Part shown: piece after piece, positions 8,626 through 16,849 of the stretch | Position numbering within the stretch: the first letter of the stretch is position 1 | Layout of the letters: the number at the start of each line of letters is the position of its first letter | Assembly: GCF_028473745.1 (NCBI RefSeq) | Contig: NZ_CP101137.1 | Coordinates: 2,914,001-2,978,000, forward strand | Origin: Streptomyces sp. M92 | GTDB lineage: Bacteria; Actinomycetota; Actinomycetes; Streptomycetales; Streptomycetaceae | Length of the DNA: 64,000 bases | Direction: 5' to 3' | The notes under the pieces: generated by a model | Told to the model about the DNA's origin: nothing | The model's database searches: none | The model's input: the letters and a program-made list of their open reading frames with translations, nothing else | Position numbers and translations under genes: made by a program

Positions 8626-9162
8626 CTACTGCGCGGCCAGCACGGCCTCCGCGTCCAGCGTGGCGCCGACGGCCTCGACCACGGCGGCGATCTTGAACGC
8701 CTCCTGGATCGTCTCGCGGTCCACACCGGCCTTGCGGAGCACCTGCTCGTGCGAGTCCAGGCACATGCCGCAGCCGTTGATGGCGGACACCGCGAACGAC
8801 CACAGCTCGAAGTCGACCTTGTCGACACCCGGGTTGCCGATGACGTTCATCCGCAGTCCGGCGCGCAGGGTGCCGTACTCGTGGTCCGACAGCAGGTGCC
8901 GGGTGCGGTAGAAGACGTTGTTCATCGCCATGATGGCGGCGGCCGACTTGGCGGCCGAGTACGCCTCGGGCGTGAGGTTCGCCTTCGCCTCCGGCTCCAG
9001 CTCGCGCAGGACGATGGGGGAGCGCGAGGCGATGGCGGTCGCCAGCACGGTGCCCCACAGCTGCTGCGCCGGGAGGTCGGAGTTGCCGATGACCGAGCCC
9101 AGGTTGAGCTTCAGGTCCTTGGCGTAGTCCGGTACGGCGGACTTCAGGGAGTCGAGGGACAC
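8626..9162 (-). CDS. ahpD: Alkyl hydroperoxide reductase AhpD (CMD family)
   Basis: A 178-residue cytosolic protein of the carboxymuconolactone decarboxylase fold. In mycobacteria AhpD relays electrons from the lipoamide system to AhpC and has weak peroxidase activity of its own. The redox motif Cys131-Gly-Met-Cys134 with Asp135 and His138 (CGMCLDSHE) matches the AhpD active site. The length is that of the family. The gene begins 6 bp after ahpC ends on the same strand, so the two form an operon facing away from oxyR and presumably induced by OxyR under peroxide stress. Confidence 0.96.
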   Translation of the reverse strand: MSLDSLKSAVPDYAKDLKLNLGSVIGNSDLPAQQLWGTVLATAIASRSPIVLRELEPEAKANLTPEAYSAAKSAAAIMAMNNVFYRTRHLLSDHEYGTLRAGLRMNVIGNPGVDKVDFELWSFAVSAINGCGMCLDSHEQVLRKAGVDRETIQEAFKIAAVVEAVGATLDAEAVLAAQ

Positions 9163-9168
9163 GTCAGC

Positions 9169-9723
9169 TCACTCCCCCGACAGCAGCGCGACCGGGTCCA
9201 GGGTCTCGTCGCCCTTGCTCCAGTTGCACGGGCAGAGCTCGTCGGTCTGCAGGGCGTCGAGGACCCGCAGGACCTCCTTGGGGTTACGGCCGACGGAGCC
9301 GGCGGTGACCATCGTGAACTGGATCTCGTTGTTCTGGTCCACGATGAAGACCGCGCGCTGCGCGAAGCCGTCCTCGCCCTCGATGCCGAGGTCACGCATG
9401 AGCTCGTGCTTCGAGTCGGCCATCATCGGGAAGGGCAGGTCGGTCAGGTCCGGGTGGTCCTTGCGCCAGGCGTGGTGCACGAACTCGGAGTCGCCGGAGA
9501 AGCCGAGGATCTGCGCGTCACGGTCGGCGAACTCGTCGTTCAGCTTGCCGAAGGCGGCGATCTCGGTCGGGCACACGAAGGTGAAGTCCTTGGGCCAGGC
9601 GAAGACGACCTTCCACTTGCCCTCGTAGGTCTTGTGGTTGATCTGCTCGAACTCCTTGCCCTTCTCCAGCGAGACACAGGCAGTCAGATCGAACTCGGGG
9701 AACTTGTCACCGACAGTGAGCAC
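9169..9723 (-). CDS. ahpC: Peroxiredoxin AhpC
   Basis: A 184-residue 2-Cys peroxiredoxin that reduces H2O2, organic peroxides and peroxynitrite. Peroxidatic Cys51 sits in FTFVCPTEIAAF, and the C-terminus has the DELCPCNW pair (Cys164, Cys166), an arrangement seen in actinobacterial AhpC proteins that work with AhpD rather than AhpF. The GTG start is preceded by GGAGA. The gene is divergent from oxyR, with a 138-bp AT-richer intergenic region holding the OxyR operator. Confidence 0.97.
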   Translation of the reverse strand: MLTVGDKFPEFDLTACVSLEKGKEFEQINHKTYEGKWKVVFAWPKDFTFVCPTEIAAFGKLNDEFADRDAQILGFSGDSEFVHHAWRKDHPDLTDLPFPMMADSKHELMRDLGIEGEDGFAQRAVFIVDQNNEIQFTMVTAGSVGRNPKEVLRVLDALQTDELCPCNWSKGDETLDPVALLSGE

Positions 9724-9822
9724 ACGCTCTCCAAAAAACGCAGCGAGAAAACACCCGTTTTGCGAGTGTTTCCCATGGGTTGGACGGTGTTGATGTTGGC
9801 ACAGCGTGCATTGATTACGGAA

Positions 9823-9859
9823 ATAGCTACACTCGGTCGAGTTGATCGGAGGTGGCTAT
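9823..9859. promoter_or_regulatory. OxyR operator between ahpC and oxyR
   Basis: ATAG-N7-CGGT-N7-ATCG-N7-CTAT spans exactly 37 bp, the spacing of the classical OxyR tetramer site (four tetranucleotides separated by 7 bp). The outer half-sites match perfectly and the inner two are degenerate. The right half overlaps the oxyR ribosome-binding site and ends 3 bp before its ATG, so OxyR bound here should also control its own expression. Confidence 0.7.
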
Positions 9860-9861
9860 TA

Positions 9862-10800
9862 ATGTCGGGCAGGAAGAGGCAGCCCAGTCTCGCCCAGCTG
9901 CGGGCTTTCGCGGCGGTCGCGGAGCATCTGCACTTCCGCGACGCCGCCGCCGCGATCGGCATGAGCCAGCCGGCGCTCTCGGGCGCCGTCTCCGCCCTGG
10001 AGGAGGCACTGGGTGTCACCCTCCTGGAGCGTACGACGCGCAAGGTGCTGCTCTCTCCGGCGGGGGAACGCCTCGCGGTGCGGACGAAGGCGGTACTGGC
10101 GGAGGTGGGCGCGCTGCTGGAGGAGGCGGAGGCGGTCCGTGCGCCGTTCACCGGCGCGCTGCGGCTCGGCGTCATCCCGACCGTCGCGCCGTACCTGCTG
10201 CCCACCGTGCTGCGCCTGGTCCAGGGCCGCTACCCGGACCTGGACCTCCAGGTCCACGAGGAACAGACGGCGAGCCTGCTGGAGGGGCTGTCCACCGGGC
10301 GCCTCGACCTGCTCCTGCTGGCGGTGCCGCTCGGTGTCCCCGGCGTCACGGAACTCCCCCTCTTCGACGAGGACTTCGTGCTCGTCACGCCGCTCGACCA
10401 CCGGCTCGGCGGGCGAGAGGGCATCGAGCGCTCGGTGCTGCGCGAGCTGCACCTGCTGCTCCTCGACGAGGGACACTGCCTGCGCGACCAGGCGCTCGAC
10501 ATCTGCCGGGAGGCCGGCCGCGCGGACGTCCCCGCGACCACGACGGCCGCCGGGCTGGCGACGCTGGTGCAACTGGTGGCGGGAGGCCTGGGCGTGACGC
10601 TGCTGCCGCGCACGGCGGTCCGCGTGGAGACCTCCCGTTCCAGCCAGCTCCTCACCGGCTCCTTCGCCGACCCGGCCCCCACCCGCCGCATCGCCCTCGC
10701 CATGCGCACGGGCGCGGCCCGCTCCGCGGAGTACGAGGAGTTGGCGGCGGCGCTGCGGGAGGCGATGACGGACCTGCCGGTGCGGACACTCGGGGCCTGA
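9862..10800 (+). CDS. oxyR: Hydrogen-peroxide sensor-regulator OxyR (LysR family)
   Basis: A 312-residue LysR-type regulator. The winged HTH is at residues about 7-65 (LAQLRAFAAVAEHLHFRDAA, then SQPALSGAVSALEEALG). The effector domain carries EGHCLRDQALDIC with Cys206 and Cys215, aligned to the redox pair Cys199/Cys208 of E. coli OxyR. The ATG follows GGAGG at 9848-9852. Oxidation to a disulphide is expected to activate ahpCD transcription. An upstream in-frame extension exists but runs antisense through ahpC and has no start signal. Confidence 0.96.
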   Translation: MSGRKRQPSLAQLRAFAAVAEHLHFRDAAAAIGMSQPALSGAVSALEEALGVTLLERTTRKVLLSPAGERLAVRTKAVLAEVGALLEEAEAVRAPFTGALRLGVIPTVAPYLLPTVLRLVQGRYPDLDLQVHEEQTASLLEGLSTGRLDLLLLAVPLGVPGVTELPLFDEDFVLVTPLDHRLGGREGIERSVLRELHLLLLDEGHCLRDQALDICREAGRADVPATTTAAGLATLVQLVAGGLGVTLLPRTAVRVETSRSSQLLTGSFADPAPTRRIALAMRTGAARSAEYEELAAALREAMTDLPVRTLGA

Positions 10801-10843
10801 ACCGGCCCCGCCCGCCTCGGGTCGTGCGTCTCGGGTCGTGTGC

Positions 10844-11128
10844 GTGGGGCTGCCTGCCCAGGGTTGCTCGTATCGGTTCGTGCGTCCTGGGTCGTCGGTT
10901 TCGGGTTGTCTGCCTGGGCTTGTGTGTTCCGGGCTGTCCGATGTGGGTCGGGCGATCGGGGGTGTCTGCCTGCGATCGCCTGGGGCGGGTCGTGTGTCGG
11001 GTTGTGTGTGGGGCTGCCTGCCCAGGGTTGCTCGTATCGGTTCGTGCGTCCTGGGTCGTCGGTTTCGGGTTGTCTGCCTGGGTTTGTGTGTTCCGGGCTG
11101 TCCGATGTGGGTCGGGCGATCGAGGGTG
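10844..11128. repeat. Pair of ~120-bp near-identical direct repeats
   Basis: Both copies begin GTGGGGCTGCCTGCCCAGGG and run with two substitutions to a GGGTGT box. Copies at 10844-10964 and 11008-11128; identity fades after that. Confidence 0.85.
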
Positions 11129-11149
11129 TCCGCCTACGACCGCCTGCCT

Positions 11150-11219
11150 CGGGTCGTGCGTCTCGGGCCGTGCGCACCGGGCCGTGCGCATCGGGCCGTC
11201 CGCCTCGGGGCGCCTGCCC
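11150..11219. repeat. Five tandem 14-bp units
   Basis: CGGGTCGTGCGTCT is followed by four variants (for example CGGGCCGTGCGCAC at 11164 and CGGGCCGTGCGCAT at 11178) in perfect 14-bp register. Confidence 0.85.
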
Positions 11220-11258
11220 CGAGGGCCCGCCTCGGGTTGTCCGATTCGGATCGTGCGC

Positions 11259-11290
11259 CCCAGCCGTCCGCCCCGGGGCGGACGGCTGGG
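11259..11290. terminator. Perfect 32-bp palindrome, possible bidirectional terminator
   Basis: Two 16-bp arms starting CCCAGCCGTCCGCCCC meet without a spacer. Placed between the convergent oxyR and FtsX-type permease genes, it could terminate both. Confidence 0.55.
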
Positions 11291-11454
11291 AGCGCCCGGC
11301 TCCGGCTGCCCGCCCCGGATCGCCCGCCACCGTCAGTTTCGGGCCGTGCGCCCCGGACCGTCAGCCTCGGAGCCTCCGCCCCGGACTGCCCGCCCCCGGA
11401 CTGCCGACCCCGGGCAGGCGGCCCCGGACGGGAAGCCCCGCCCCGGGCCCGGCC

Positions 11455-13860
11455 CTACTCCGTGCGCAGCCCCTCCGGTCGCATCAGCCGCAGCAGTGGG
11501 GGCAGGCTCAGCAGGGTCACCACCAGGACGACCGCCGCGCCGATGCCGGTCATGGCGAGGACGCCGGTCCAGTCGACGCCGACCGGGGTGTTCGTCATCT
11601 TCAGCAGGACCGTGCCCAGCGTCAGGCCCACCACCATGGCCAGCAGCAGGCCCAGCGCGATGGGGATGGCCGTCTGCCACAGCACCGACAGGCTCAGCGT
11701 GCGGCGCCGGGTGCCGAAGGCGACCAGGGCCGACAGGAGCTTCTTCCGCTCGCGGAGCTGCTCCAGCTGTGAGACGAGCAGGCTCGCCCCGATCAGCGCC
11801 AGCACGCACGCCGCCCCGACGAACAGACCGGTGCGGATGGCGTCGAACCGGCCGGTGCGCTCCGTCGCCGCCCACACCATGGCGTCCGCCAGCGGGTGGA
11901 CGGCCGCCGTGGTGTTCCGTACCCGGTCGTGCACGTCCGGCACCGACTCGTCCAGCCTGAGGTAGGCGTGCCCGGCCAGGGCCGGCACCAGCGTGTCCGG
12001 CATCGCCTCCGGCGTGATCAGGAAACCGCCCCGGTCGATCCCGGCCAGCAGACCGCGGCGCGGCTCGGCCGCCTTCACGCCCTGCGGCACCGTCCAGGGG
12101 ATCTCCAGGCTCCTCGGGCTGCCCTCGTACGACGGGTCGAGGTACAGCTTCCGTCCCGGCTCGGCCAGCTTCGCCATGTCGACTCCGGTGTCCCACTCGG
12201 CGCCGCGGACGGCGAACACGTCCCCGTCGGTGCACGAGGGCAGGTCGGCCATCTCCCGCAGCGCGGCGCAGTCGCCCACCGTCACGGACGTCATCGCCTC
12301 CGGTTCCAGGGCGCGGTCGCCGAGGTAGCCCTCGGAGTAGCCGTAGACCGCCTTCACGCCCTCGGTGTCACGGAGCTTGTCGGCCACCCGCGTCACCGGC
12401 ATCCCGTCCGGCAGGGCCACCTCCATCTGCGCCAACGACACGTCCTGCCCGGTGGGCCGGGTGTAGTCGTCCTCCACGCCCGCGAAGAGCATCTGCAGCG
12501 CGATCGCGCCCGCGACGGCCACCGCGATGCCGTTGACCATGCGTGCCGCCGTACCGCTGCTCAGCTGCAGCCTGCGCACGGCCAGCTGCCAGGCCACGCC
12601 ACCGGCACCGAGCCGGGCGACGACGGCCTCCACGATCCACGGCAGCAGCGCGGTCACGCCGACCAGGAGCAGGACGACGCCGCCCGTCACCAGGTACTGG
12701 TTGAATTCCCCGTTGTCCCGCCCGTTGCCGATCATCGGGTAGAGCATCACCAGGCCGGCCAGCGGCAGCAGCAGCCGCCACCACAGCCGGCGCCGGGGCG
12801 GCCGGCCCGCGCGCACCACGCCGAGCGGCTCGATGACGACCCCGCGCAGCGCGAACAGCGTCACCAGCACCGCCGCCGCCGGCACGGCCACCGCGACCAG
12901 CAGGGCGAGCAGCGGCGAGGGGTTGAGGTAACTCGGGAACACGCTGATGCGGAACACCTCGGCGGTTCCCGCGAGCTGCCGCCCGATCATGAAGAACCCG
13001 GCACCGAAGACCAGCCCCAGCACCGCCCCCGCCAGCGCCTCACCGGCGGCGATCCGCCGGGTCATCCCGCTGTCGGAGCCCACCAGCCGCAGCGCCGCCA
13101 GCCGCCGGTCCCGCCGCTCCCCGCCGAACCGCACGGCCGCCGCGATGAAGACCGCGACCGGCATCAGCAGCACCACGAAGACGACGAGGATCAGCAGGAG
13201 CAGCACCGGGTCGGACCGCTCGGAGGTGGCGTTCGGGTTGCCGTACCCGTCGATGCGGGCGACCCGGCCGCCGTCGATGTGCGGCGCGAGCCCTTCGGCG
13301 CCCTGGTAGTAGGCGAGTTCGGCCGAGCCGATCAGCCCCTCCTCCCCGATGGTGCCGATGATCCGGTCCGGCAGCCGCTCGCGCAGCAGCGCGCCGGAGT
13401 CCGACTCCAGCAGCTCCTTCAGCGCCGGCGAGACCACCATCTCGCCCTTCGCCGGGAACCTCTCCACCCCCGGCGGCAGCGGCGCCCGCGGCCCCTCGGG
13501 TTCCAGGGCCCGGCCCCGGACGGTGTCGTCGCGGAAGTCCGTACCGACGTTGGCGACCACGAGGGTGTCGTCCGCCTTGGCCGGCTGCTCGTCGGTGAAG
13601 GTGATGTCGGTGCGCGCGGCCTCCCGCTCGTGCCGGACGTCGAGCGCGTTGGGGATCGCCGTCGTCAGCAGCAGCAGCGCCACGCCGAGCCCGACGCCGA
13701 CCGCCGTCAGCACCGCCCGGGTCCACCCCTCGCGCCCGCCGGTGAAGGCGAAGCGGACCCCCATGGCCAGGTCGGCGGCGGCTGCCCGGCCCCGGCCCCG
13801 CTCGCGCCGGACCTCTCCGGTGGACAGGCTCGGCGGCCGCTCGCGCGTGGGCGCGCTCAT
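11455..13860 (-). CDS. FtsX-like ABC transporter permease
   Basis: An 801-residue membrane protein of the FtsX/MacB permease type, here two FtsX-like halves in one chain. One membrane helix follows a basic N-terminus (LTAVGVGLGVALLLLTTAIP). A large extracytoplasmic domain comes next, then three-helix FtsX cores (VLLLLILVVFVVLLMPVAVF and GVVLLLVGVTALLPWIVEAV), a second extracytoplasmic domain and a final core near the C-terminus. Its start overlaps the stop of the ATPase gene by ATGA, so it is expressed with that ATPase and the PadR regulator. Such systems usually confer resistance to peptides or antibiotics, or export lipids; substrate unknown. Confidence 0.92.
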   Translation of the reverse strand: MSAPTRERPPSLSTGEVRRERGRGRAAAADLAMGVRFAFTGGREGWTRAVLTAVGVGLGVALLLLTTAIPNALDVRHEREAARTDITFTDEQPAKADDTLVVANVGTDFRDDTVRGRALEPEGPRAPLPPGVERFPAKGEMVVSPALKELLESDSGALLRERLPDRIIGTIGEEGLIGSAELAYYQGAEGLAPHIDGGRVARIDGYGNPNATSERSDPVLLLLILVVFVVLLMPVAVFIAAAVRFGGERRDRRLAALRLVGSDSGMTRRIAAGEALAGAVLGLVFGAGFFMIGRQLAGTAEVFRISVFPSYLNPSPLLALLVAVAVPAAAVLVTLFALRGVVIEPLGVVRAGRPPRRRLWWRLLLPLAGLVMLYPMIGNGRDNGEFNQYLVTGGVVLLLVGVTALLPWIVEAVVARLGAGGVAWQLAVRRLQLSSGTAARMVNGIAVAVAGAIALQMLFAGVEDDYTRPTGQDVSLAQMEVALPDGMPVTRVADKLRDTEGVKAVYGYSEGYLGDRALEPEAMTSVTVGDCAALREMADLPSCTDGDVFAVRGAEWDTGVDMAKLAEPGRKLYLDPSYEGSPRSLEIPWTVPQGVKAAEPRRGLLAGIDRGGFLITPEAMPDTLVPALAGHAYLRLDESVPDVHDRVRNTTAAVHPLADAMVWAATERTGRFDAIRTGLFVGAACVLALIGASLLVSQLEQLRERKKLLSALVAFGTRRRTLSLSVLWQTAIPIALGLLLAMVVGLTLGTVLLKMTNTPVGVDWTGVLAMTGIGAAVVLVVTLLSLPPLLRLMRPEGLRTE

Positions 13861-14546
13861 ACGACCCGCTCCATGTCCCGGGACCTGCCGTCCCGCACGA
13901 CGATCTCGCGGTCGGAATAGGCGGCCACCCGTGCCTCGTGCGTCACCAGCACGACGGCGGCGTTGGTGGAGCGGGCGGCGTCCGTGAGGAGTTCCATCAC
14001 GCGCTCGCCGTTGAGGGAGTCCAGCGCGCCGGTCGGCTCGTCGGCGAAGAGCACACGCGGGTCGGTGACCAGCGACCGTGCCACCGCGACCCGCTGCCCC
14101 TGGCCGCCGGAGACCTCACCGGGCCGCTTCTTCCTCAGGTCGTCGACCTCCAGCCGCTCCATCCAGGCCAGCGCGGCCCGCTCGGCCGCCTTGCGGGAGG
14201 TGCCGTTCAGCCGCAGCGGCAGGGCGACGTTCTCCACGCACGTCAGCTCCGGCACCAGCTGCCCGAACTGGAACACGAACCCGAAGTCGGAGCGGCGCAG
14301 CGCACTGCGCTCGGCGTCGCCCATGGCGGACAGCTCCCGCCCGCCGTACATGATCGTGCCCGAGTCGGGCGTGACGATTCCGGCGAGGCAGTGCAGCAGC
14401 GTCGACTTGCCCGACCCGGAGGGTCCCATCACGGCGACGACCTCGCCGGGGTGGATGGAGAACTCGGCGCCGTCGAGGGCGAGGGTCGGGCCGTAGGCCT
14501 TGCGCAGCTGCTCGGCCGAGAGCAGCGAACCTGCGGGAGGAGTCAT
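13857..14546 (-). CDS. ABC transporter ATP-binding protein (MacB/LolD type)
   Basis: A 229-residue nucleotide-binding domain. Walker A GPSGSGKST is at residues 41-49, followed by a Q-loop region, the signature SGGQGQRVAVAR, Walker B VLFADEPTGALDS and the H-loop VLVTHE. It pairs with the FtsX-like permease encoded downstream (ATGA overlap) and its own ATG overlaps the padR stop in the same way. This makes a tightly coupled padR-ATPase-permease operon of the kind common in actinobacteria. Confidence 0.96.
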   Translation of the reverse strand: MTPPAGSLLSAEQLRKAYGPTLALDGAEFSIHPGEVVAVMGPSGSGKSTLLHCLAGIVTPDSGTIMYGGRELSAMGDAERSALRRSDFGFVFQFGQLVPELTCVENVALPLRLNGTSRKAAERAALAWMERLEVDDLRKKRPGEVSGGQGQRVAVARSLVTDPRVLFADEPTGALDSLNGERVMELLTDAARSTNAAVVLVTHEARVAAYSDREIVVRDGRSRDMERVV

Positions 14547-15067
14547 CGGGCCACCGCCTCACGGAGCTTGTCGAGGCGCGCGGCGGTGAGTTCCAGCCAC
14601 CGCAGGTCGGCCTCCAGATGGAACAGGGCGTGGTCGCAGATCAGCTGGTCCGCGAGGTCGCCCTTGCGCTTGCGGTCGGTCAGGATGCGCATGCTGCGCA
14701 GGTGTTCCGAACGCTGGGTGTCGAGGACGTCGGCGGCGTCGCGCCGGGTGAGCAGCGCGAGGACGACTTTCGTGTAGAGCGTCGACTGGAGGTACGGCTC
14801 GGGCTTCTCGGGCGTGGCGAGCCACCGCTGTACGTCGGTGATCCCCGCGTCGGTGATCGCGTACCGCTTCCGCTCGGGGCCGCCGCCGGTCTCGATGCCG
14901 TCGACGACGACGAGGCCGTTCTTCAGCAGGCGGGACATCGTGGAATAGACCTGGCCGTAGTGGAGCGGCCGGTCGTGACCGAACTTCTCGTCGAAGGCGC
15001 GCTTGAGGTCGTAACCGTGGCGCGGCCCGGACTCCAGGAGCCCGAGGAGGGTGTGACCGATGGACAT
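14543..15067 (-). CDS. PadR-family transcriptional regulator
   Basis: A 174-residue PadR regulator. The N-terminal winged HTH reads LLGLLESGPRHGYDLKRAFD and ends at QVYSTMSRLLKNGLV, and the C-terminal helical dimerisation domain follows EPYLQSTLYTKVVLALLTRR. The ATG at 15067 is preferred; in-frame GTGs at 15076 and 15085 are alternatives. It lies first in the operon and an inverted-repeat region lies immediately upstream, so repression of its own ABC transporter, relieved by ligand, is the likely role. Confidence 0.92.
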   Translation of the reverse strand: MSIGHTLLGLLESGPRHGYDLKRAFDEKFGHDRPLHYGQVYSTMSRLLKNGLVVVDGIETGGGPERKRYAITDAGITDVQRWLATPEKPEPYLQSTLYTKVVLALLTRRDAADVLDTQRSEHLRSMRILTDRKRKGDLADQLICDHALFHLEADLRWLELTAARLDKLREAVAR

Positions 15068-15078
15068 GCCGAGCACTC

Positions 15079-15107
15079 TACACACGGTGTATACGCGCCA
15101 TGTATAC
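15079..15107. promoter_or_regulatory. Candidate PadR operator/promoter
   Basis: TACACACGGTGTATAC followed by GCGCCA and TGTATAC gives repeated GTATAC half-sites and an ACAC...GTGT dyad, close to the ATAC-ACGT-type dyads of PadR operators. It overlaps the expected padR promoter. Confidence 0.5.
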
Positions 15108-15271
15108 GCGCGGTGCAGAGATCGTGGCCGCGCGTACGGGAGCCCTGGTCGGAGGCGTTTGTCACGGTTCCGCTACGACGGAAGCCGCGCCTCCGCAGTG
15201 TGCGGTGACGCGGCTTCGCGACAGGTGTGACGCGGCTTCGGGACAGGTGTGACGCGGCTTCGCCGACTTCT

Positions 15272-15598
15272 CTACGGCGGTGGCGGTGGCGTGGACCCCG
15301 GGCCAGGGCGTCGCGGCGGGCGCCCCCGCCGGGGCAGCGGTCCGGCGTCGCCGGGCAGCCGGCCCGCCTCCGCCAGGGCCCGGCGGAGCAGGAACTCGAT
15401 CTGGGCGTTGGCCGAGCGCAGCTCGTCGCCCGCCCACCGGGCCAGCGCCTCGTACACCTGGGGGTCCAGCCGCAGCAGCACCTGCTTGCGCTGCTGCGGC
15501 GGCCTGCGCTTCGGGGCGGCCGGGCCGCCGGGGCCGGGCCCCTCGGGCGGGGCTTCCCCGGGCGGCTCGGGCGGCGTGCCCTCGGACCGGGCCGTCAC
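15272..15598 (-). CDS. Small ribbon-helix-helix-type DNA-binding protein
   Basis: A 108-residue protein whose middle (about residues 38-80) reads QVLLRLDPQVYEALARWAGD and then ANAQIEFLLRRALAEAGR, a clear Arc/MetJ-like ribbon-helix-helix pattern. Both ends are Pro/Gly/Arg-rich and probably disordered. The GTG start overlaps the stop of the SPFH gene (GTGA), so it is translationally coupled to it. It may autoregulate this pair through the palindrome at 16615-16640. No toxin gene is adjacent, so a toxin-antitoxin role is unlikely. Confidence 0.7.
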   Translation of the reverse strand: MTARSEGTPPEPPGEAPPEGPGPGGPAAPKRRPPQQRKQVLLRLDPQVYEALARWAGDELRSANAQIEFLLRRALAEAGRLPGDAGPLPRRGRPPRRPGPGSTPPPPP

Positions 15599-16566
15599 TG
15601 GTAGAGCGTCCCGGTGTTCAGGACCGGCTGGGCGGCGCGGTCCCCGCAGAGCACGACCATCAGGTTGGACACCATCGCCGCCTTGCGCTCGTCGTCCAGC
15701 TCCACGATGCCCTGCTCGCTGATCCGGGCGAGCGCCGCCTCGACCATGCCGACCGCCCCGTCCACGATCTGCCGCCGCGCGGCGACCACCGCGCCGGCCT
15801 GCTGCCGCTGGAGCATGGCCGAGGCGATCTCCGGCGCGTACGCGAGGTGCGTGAAGCGGGACTCGACGATCTGCACGCCGGCCGCCTCCACGCGCGCGTG
15901 CAGCTCGACGGCGAGCTTCTCGGTGATCTCCTCGGCGTTGCCCCGCAGGGAGAGGCCGTTCTCCTCGTGGGCGTCGTACGGGTACTCGATCGCGATGTGC
16001 CGCACGGCCGCCTCGGTCTGGGTGGAGACGAACTCGACGTAGTCGTCCACCTCGAAGGTGGCCTGCGCGGTGTCCTCCACCCGCCAGACCACCACGGCCG
16101 CCAGCTCGATGGGATTGCCGTAGGCGTCGTTGACCTTCAGGACGGCCGTCTCGTGGTTCCGCACCCGCGTCGAGATCTTGGTGCGCGTGGTCAGCGGATT
16201 GACCCAGCGCAGCCCGTCCTGCCGGATCGTCCCCCGGTACCGCCCGAAGAGCTGCACCACCCGGGCCTCGCCCGGTGCCACCATGTTCAGCCCGCACATC
16301 GCGAGGAAGGCGGCCAGGGCGATCACGATCCCCGCGACGATCAGCGCCGCCTTGCCCCCGGCCGACGAGACCGCGGTGGCGGCCGCGATCAGTCCGGCTC
16401 CGGCCACCAGCCCCGCCAGGCCCAGCAGCAGCGCCATCCCGCCACCGATGCTGTGCGCCTGCGTCTCGCGCACCCGTGGCACCGGCATCTCCGGTACGTC
16501 CGCCCGTACGTCCGCCCGTACGTCTGCCGTGACCTGCGGAGTCTTCTGTGCGTCGTGTGTGGACAC
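15595..16566 (-). CDS. SPFH/band-7 (slipin/flotillin-like) membrane protein
   Basis: A 323-residue protein with two N-terminal membrane segments ([20 protein letters not shown] and [20 protein letters not shown]) and then an SPFH domain ([26 protein letters not shown], continuing through [20 protein letters not shown]). After it comes a coiled coil with the family-typical [24 protein letters not shown] proteins scaffold membrane microdomains and associated proteases. The N-terminus contains a VRADVRADV repeat from a 12-bp DNA duplication (GTACGTCCGCCC). The gene is co-transcribed with the RHH gene downstream. Confidence 0.92.
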   Translation of the reverse strand: MSTHDAQKTPQVTADVRADVRADVPEMPVPRVRETQAHSIGGGMALLLGLAGLVAGAGLIAAATAVSSAGGKAALIVAGIVIALAAFLAMCGLNMVAPGEARVVQLFGRYRGTIRQDGLRWVNPLTTRTKISTRVRNHETAVLKVNDAYGNPIELAAVVVWRVEDTAQATFEVDDYVEFVSTQTEAAVRHIAIEYPYDAHEENGLSLRGNAEEITEKLAVELHARVEAAGVQIVESRFTHLAYAPEIASAMLQRQQAGAVVAARRQIVDGAVGMVEAALARISEQGIVELDDERKAAMVSNLMVVLCGDRAAQPVLNTGTLYQ

Positions 16567-16614
16567 GGTGGGTCCCCCGTTCTCGCCGGGCCGCTCCCGA
16601 GTGCGCCCGTCTGT

Positions 16615-16640
16615 CTATCATCGACCTATCTAAGTGATAG
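16615..16640. promoter_or_regulatory. Palindromic operator upstream of the SPFH gene
   Basis: CTATCTAAGTGATAG (16626-16640) is a dyad of CTATC, and a third half-site CTATCA lies at 16615-16620. It sits about 50-75 bp upstream of the SPFH start, where a repressor such as the co-transcribed RHH protein or a GntR-type regulator could bind. Confidence 0.45.
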
Positions 16641-16849
16641 CACTTTACCCCCGAACTGCAACCCTTAACCCCTCTCGTACGTCGGTTCCAAGGGAACAGG
16701 TGCTGATTCTCACGTCCGTACAAGGCCGGATCGGCACGCGTTTGTCTTATCTCCCGGTGTTAGCTTTCTGAGCTGACCTGAGCGACGAACCTGTGTGACA
16801 CCTGAGCAGAGCGTGCCCACAGATGAAGGAAGCGGAGCGGATCGGACCC

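Larger units (their letters stand above)
10801..11454. repeat. Degenerate minisatellite-like intergenic array
   Basis: The 654 bp between oxyR and the permease operon carry no credible gene but are built of variants of a roughly 14-bp unit, CGGGYCGTGCGY plus two bases. Two nested structures stand out: a near-identical direct repeat of about 120 bp (10844-10964 and 11008-11128, offset 164 bp, two mismatches at the clear core) and five consecutive 14-mers at 11150-11219. Reading frames across it give only low-complexity Pro/Arg/Thr or Cys/Gly/Val sequence. The core is T/G-rich rather than GC-rich, unlike normal Streptomyces spacers. Confidence 0.8.

Noticed and set aside
8581..9861. Upstream extension of the oxyR frame through ahpC and ahpD antisense
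   Set aside because: GC-bias shadow frame; oxyR starts at 9862 with a ribosome-binding site and the ahp genes have clear families on the opposite strand.
10801..11454. Repetitive protein encoded by the minisatellite region
   Set aside because: Both strands give only low-complexity Pro/Arg/Thr or Cys/Gly/Val frames with no RBS and no periodic protein motif beyond the DNA repeat.
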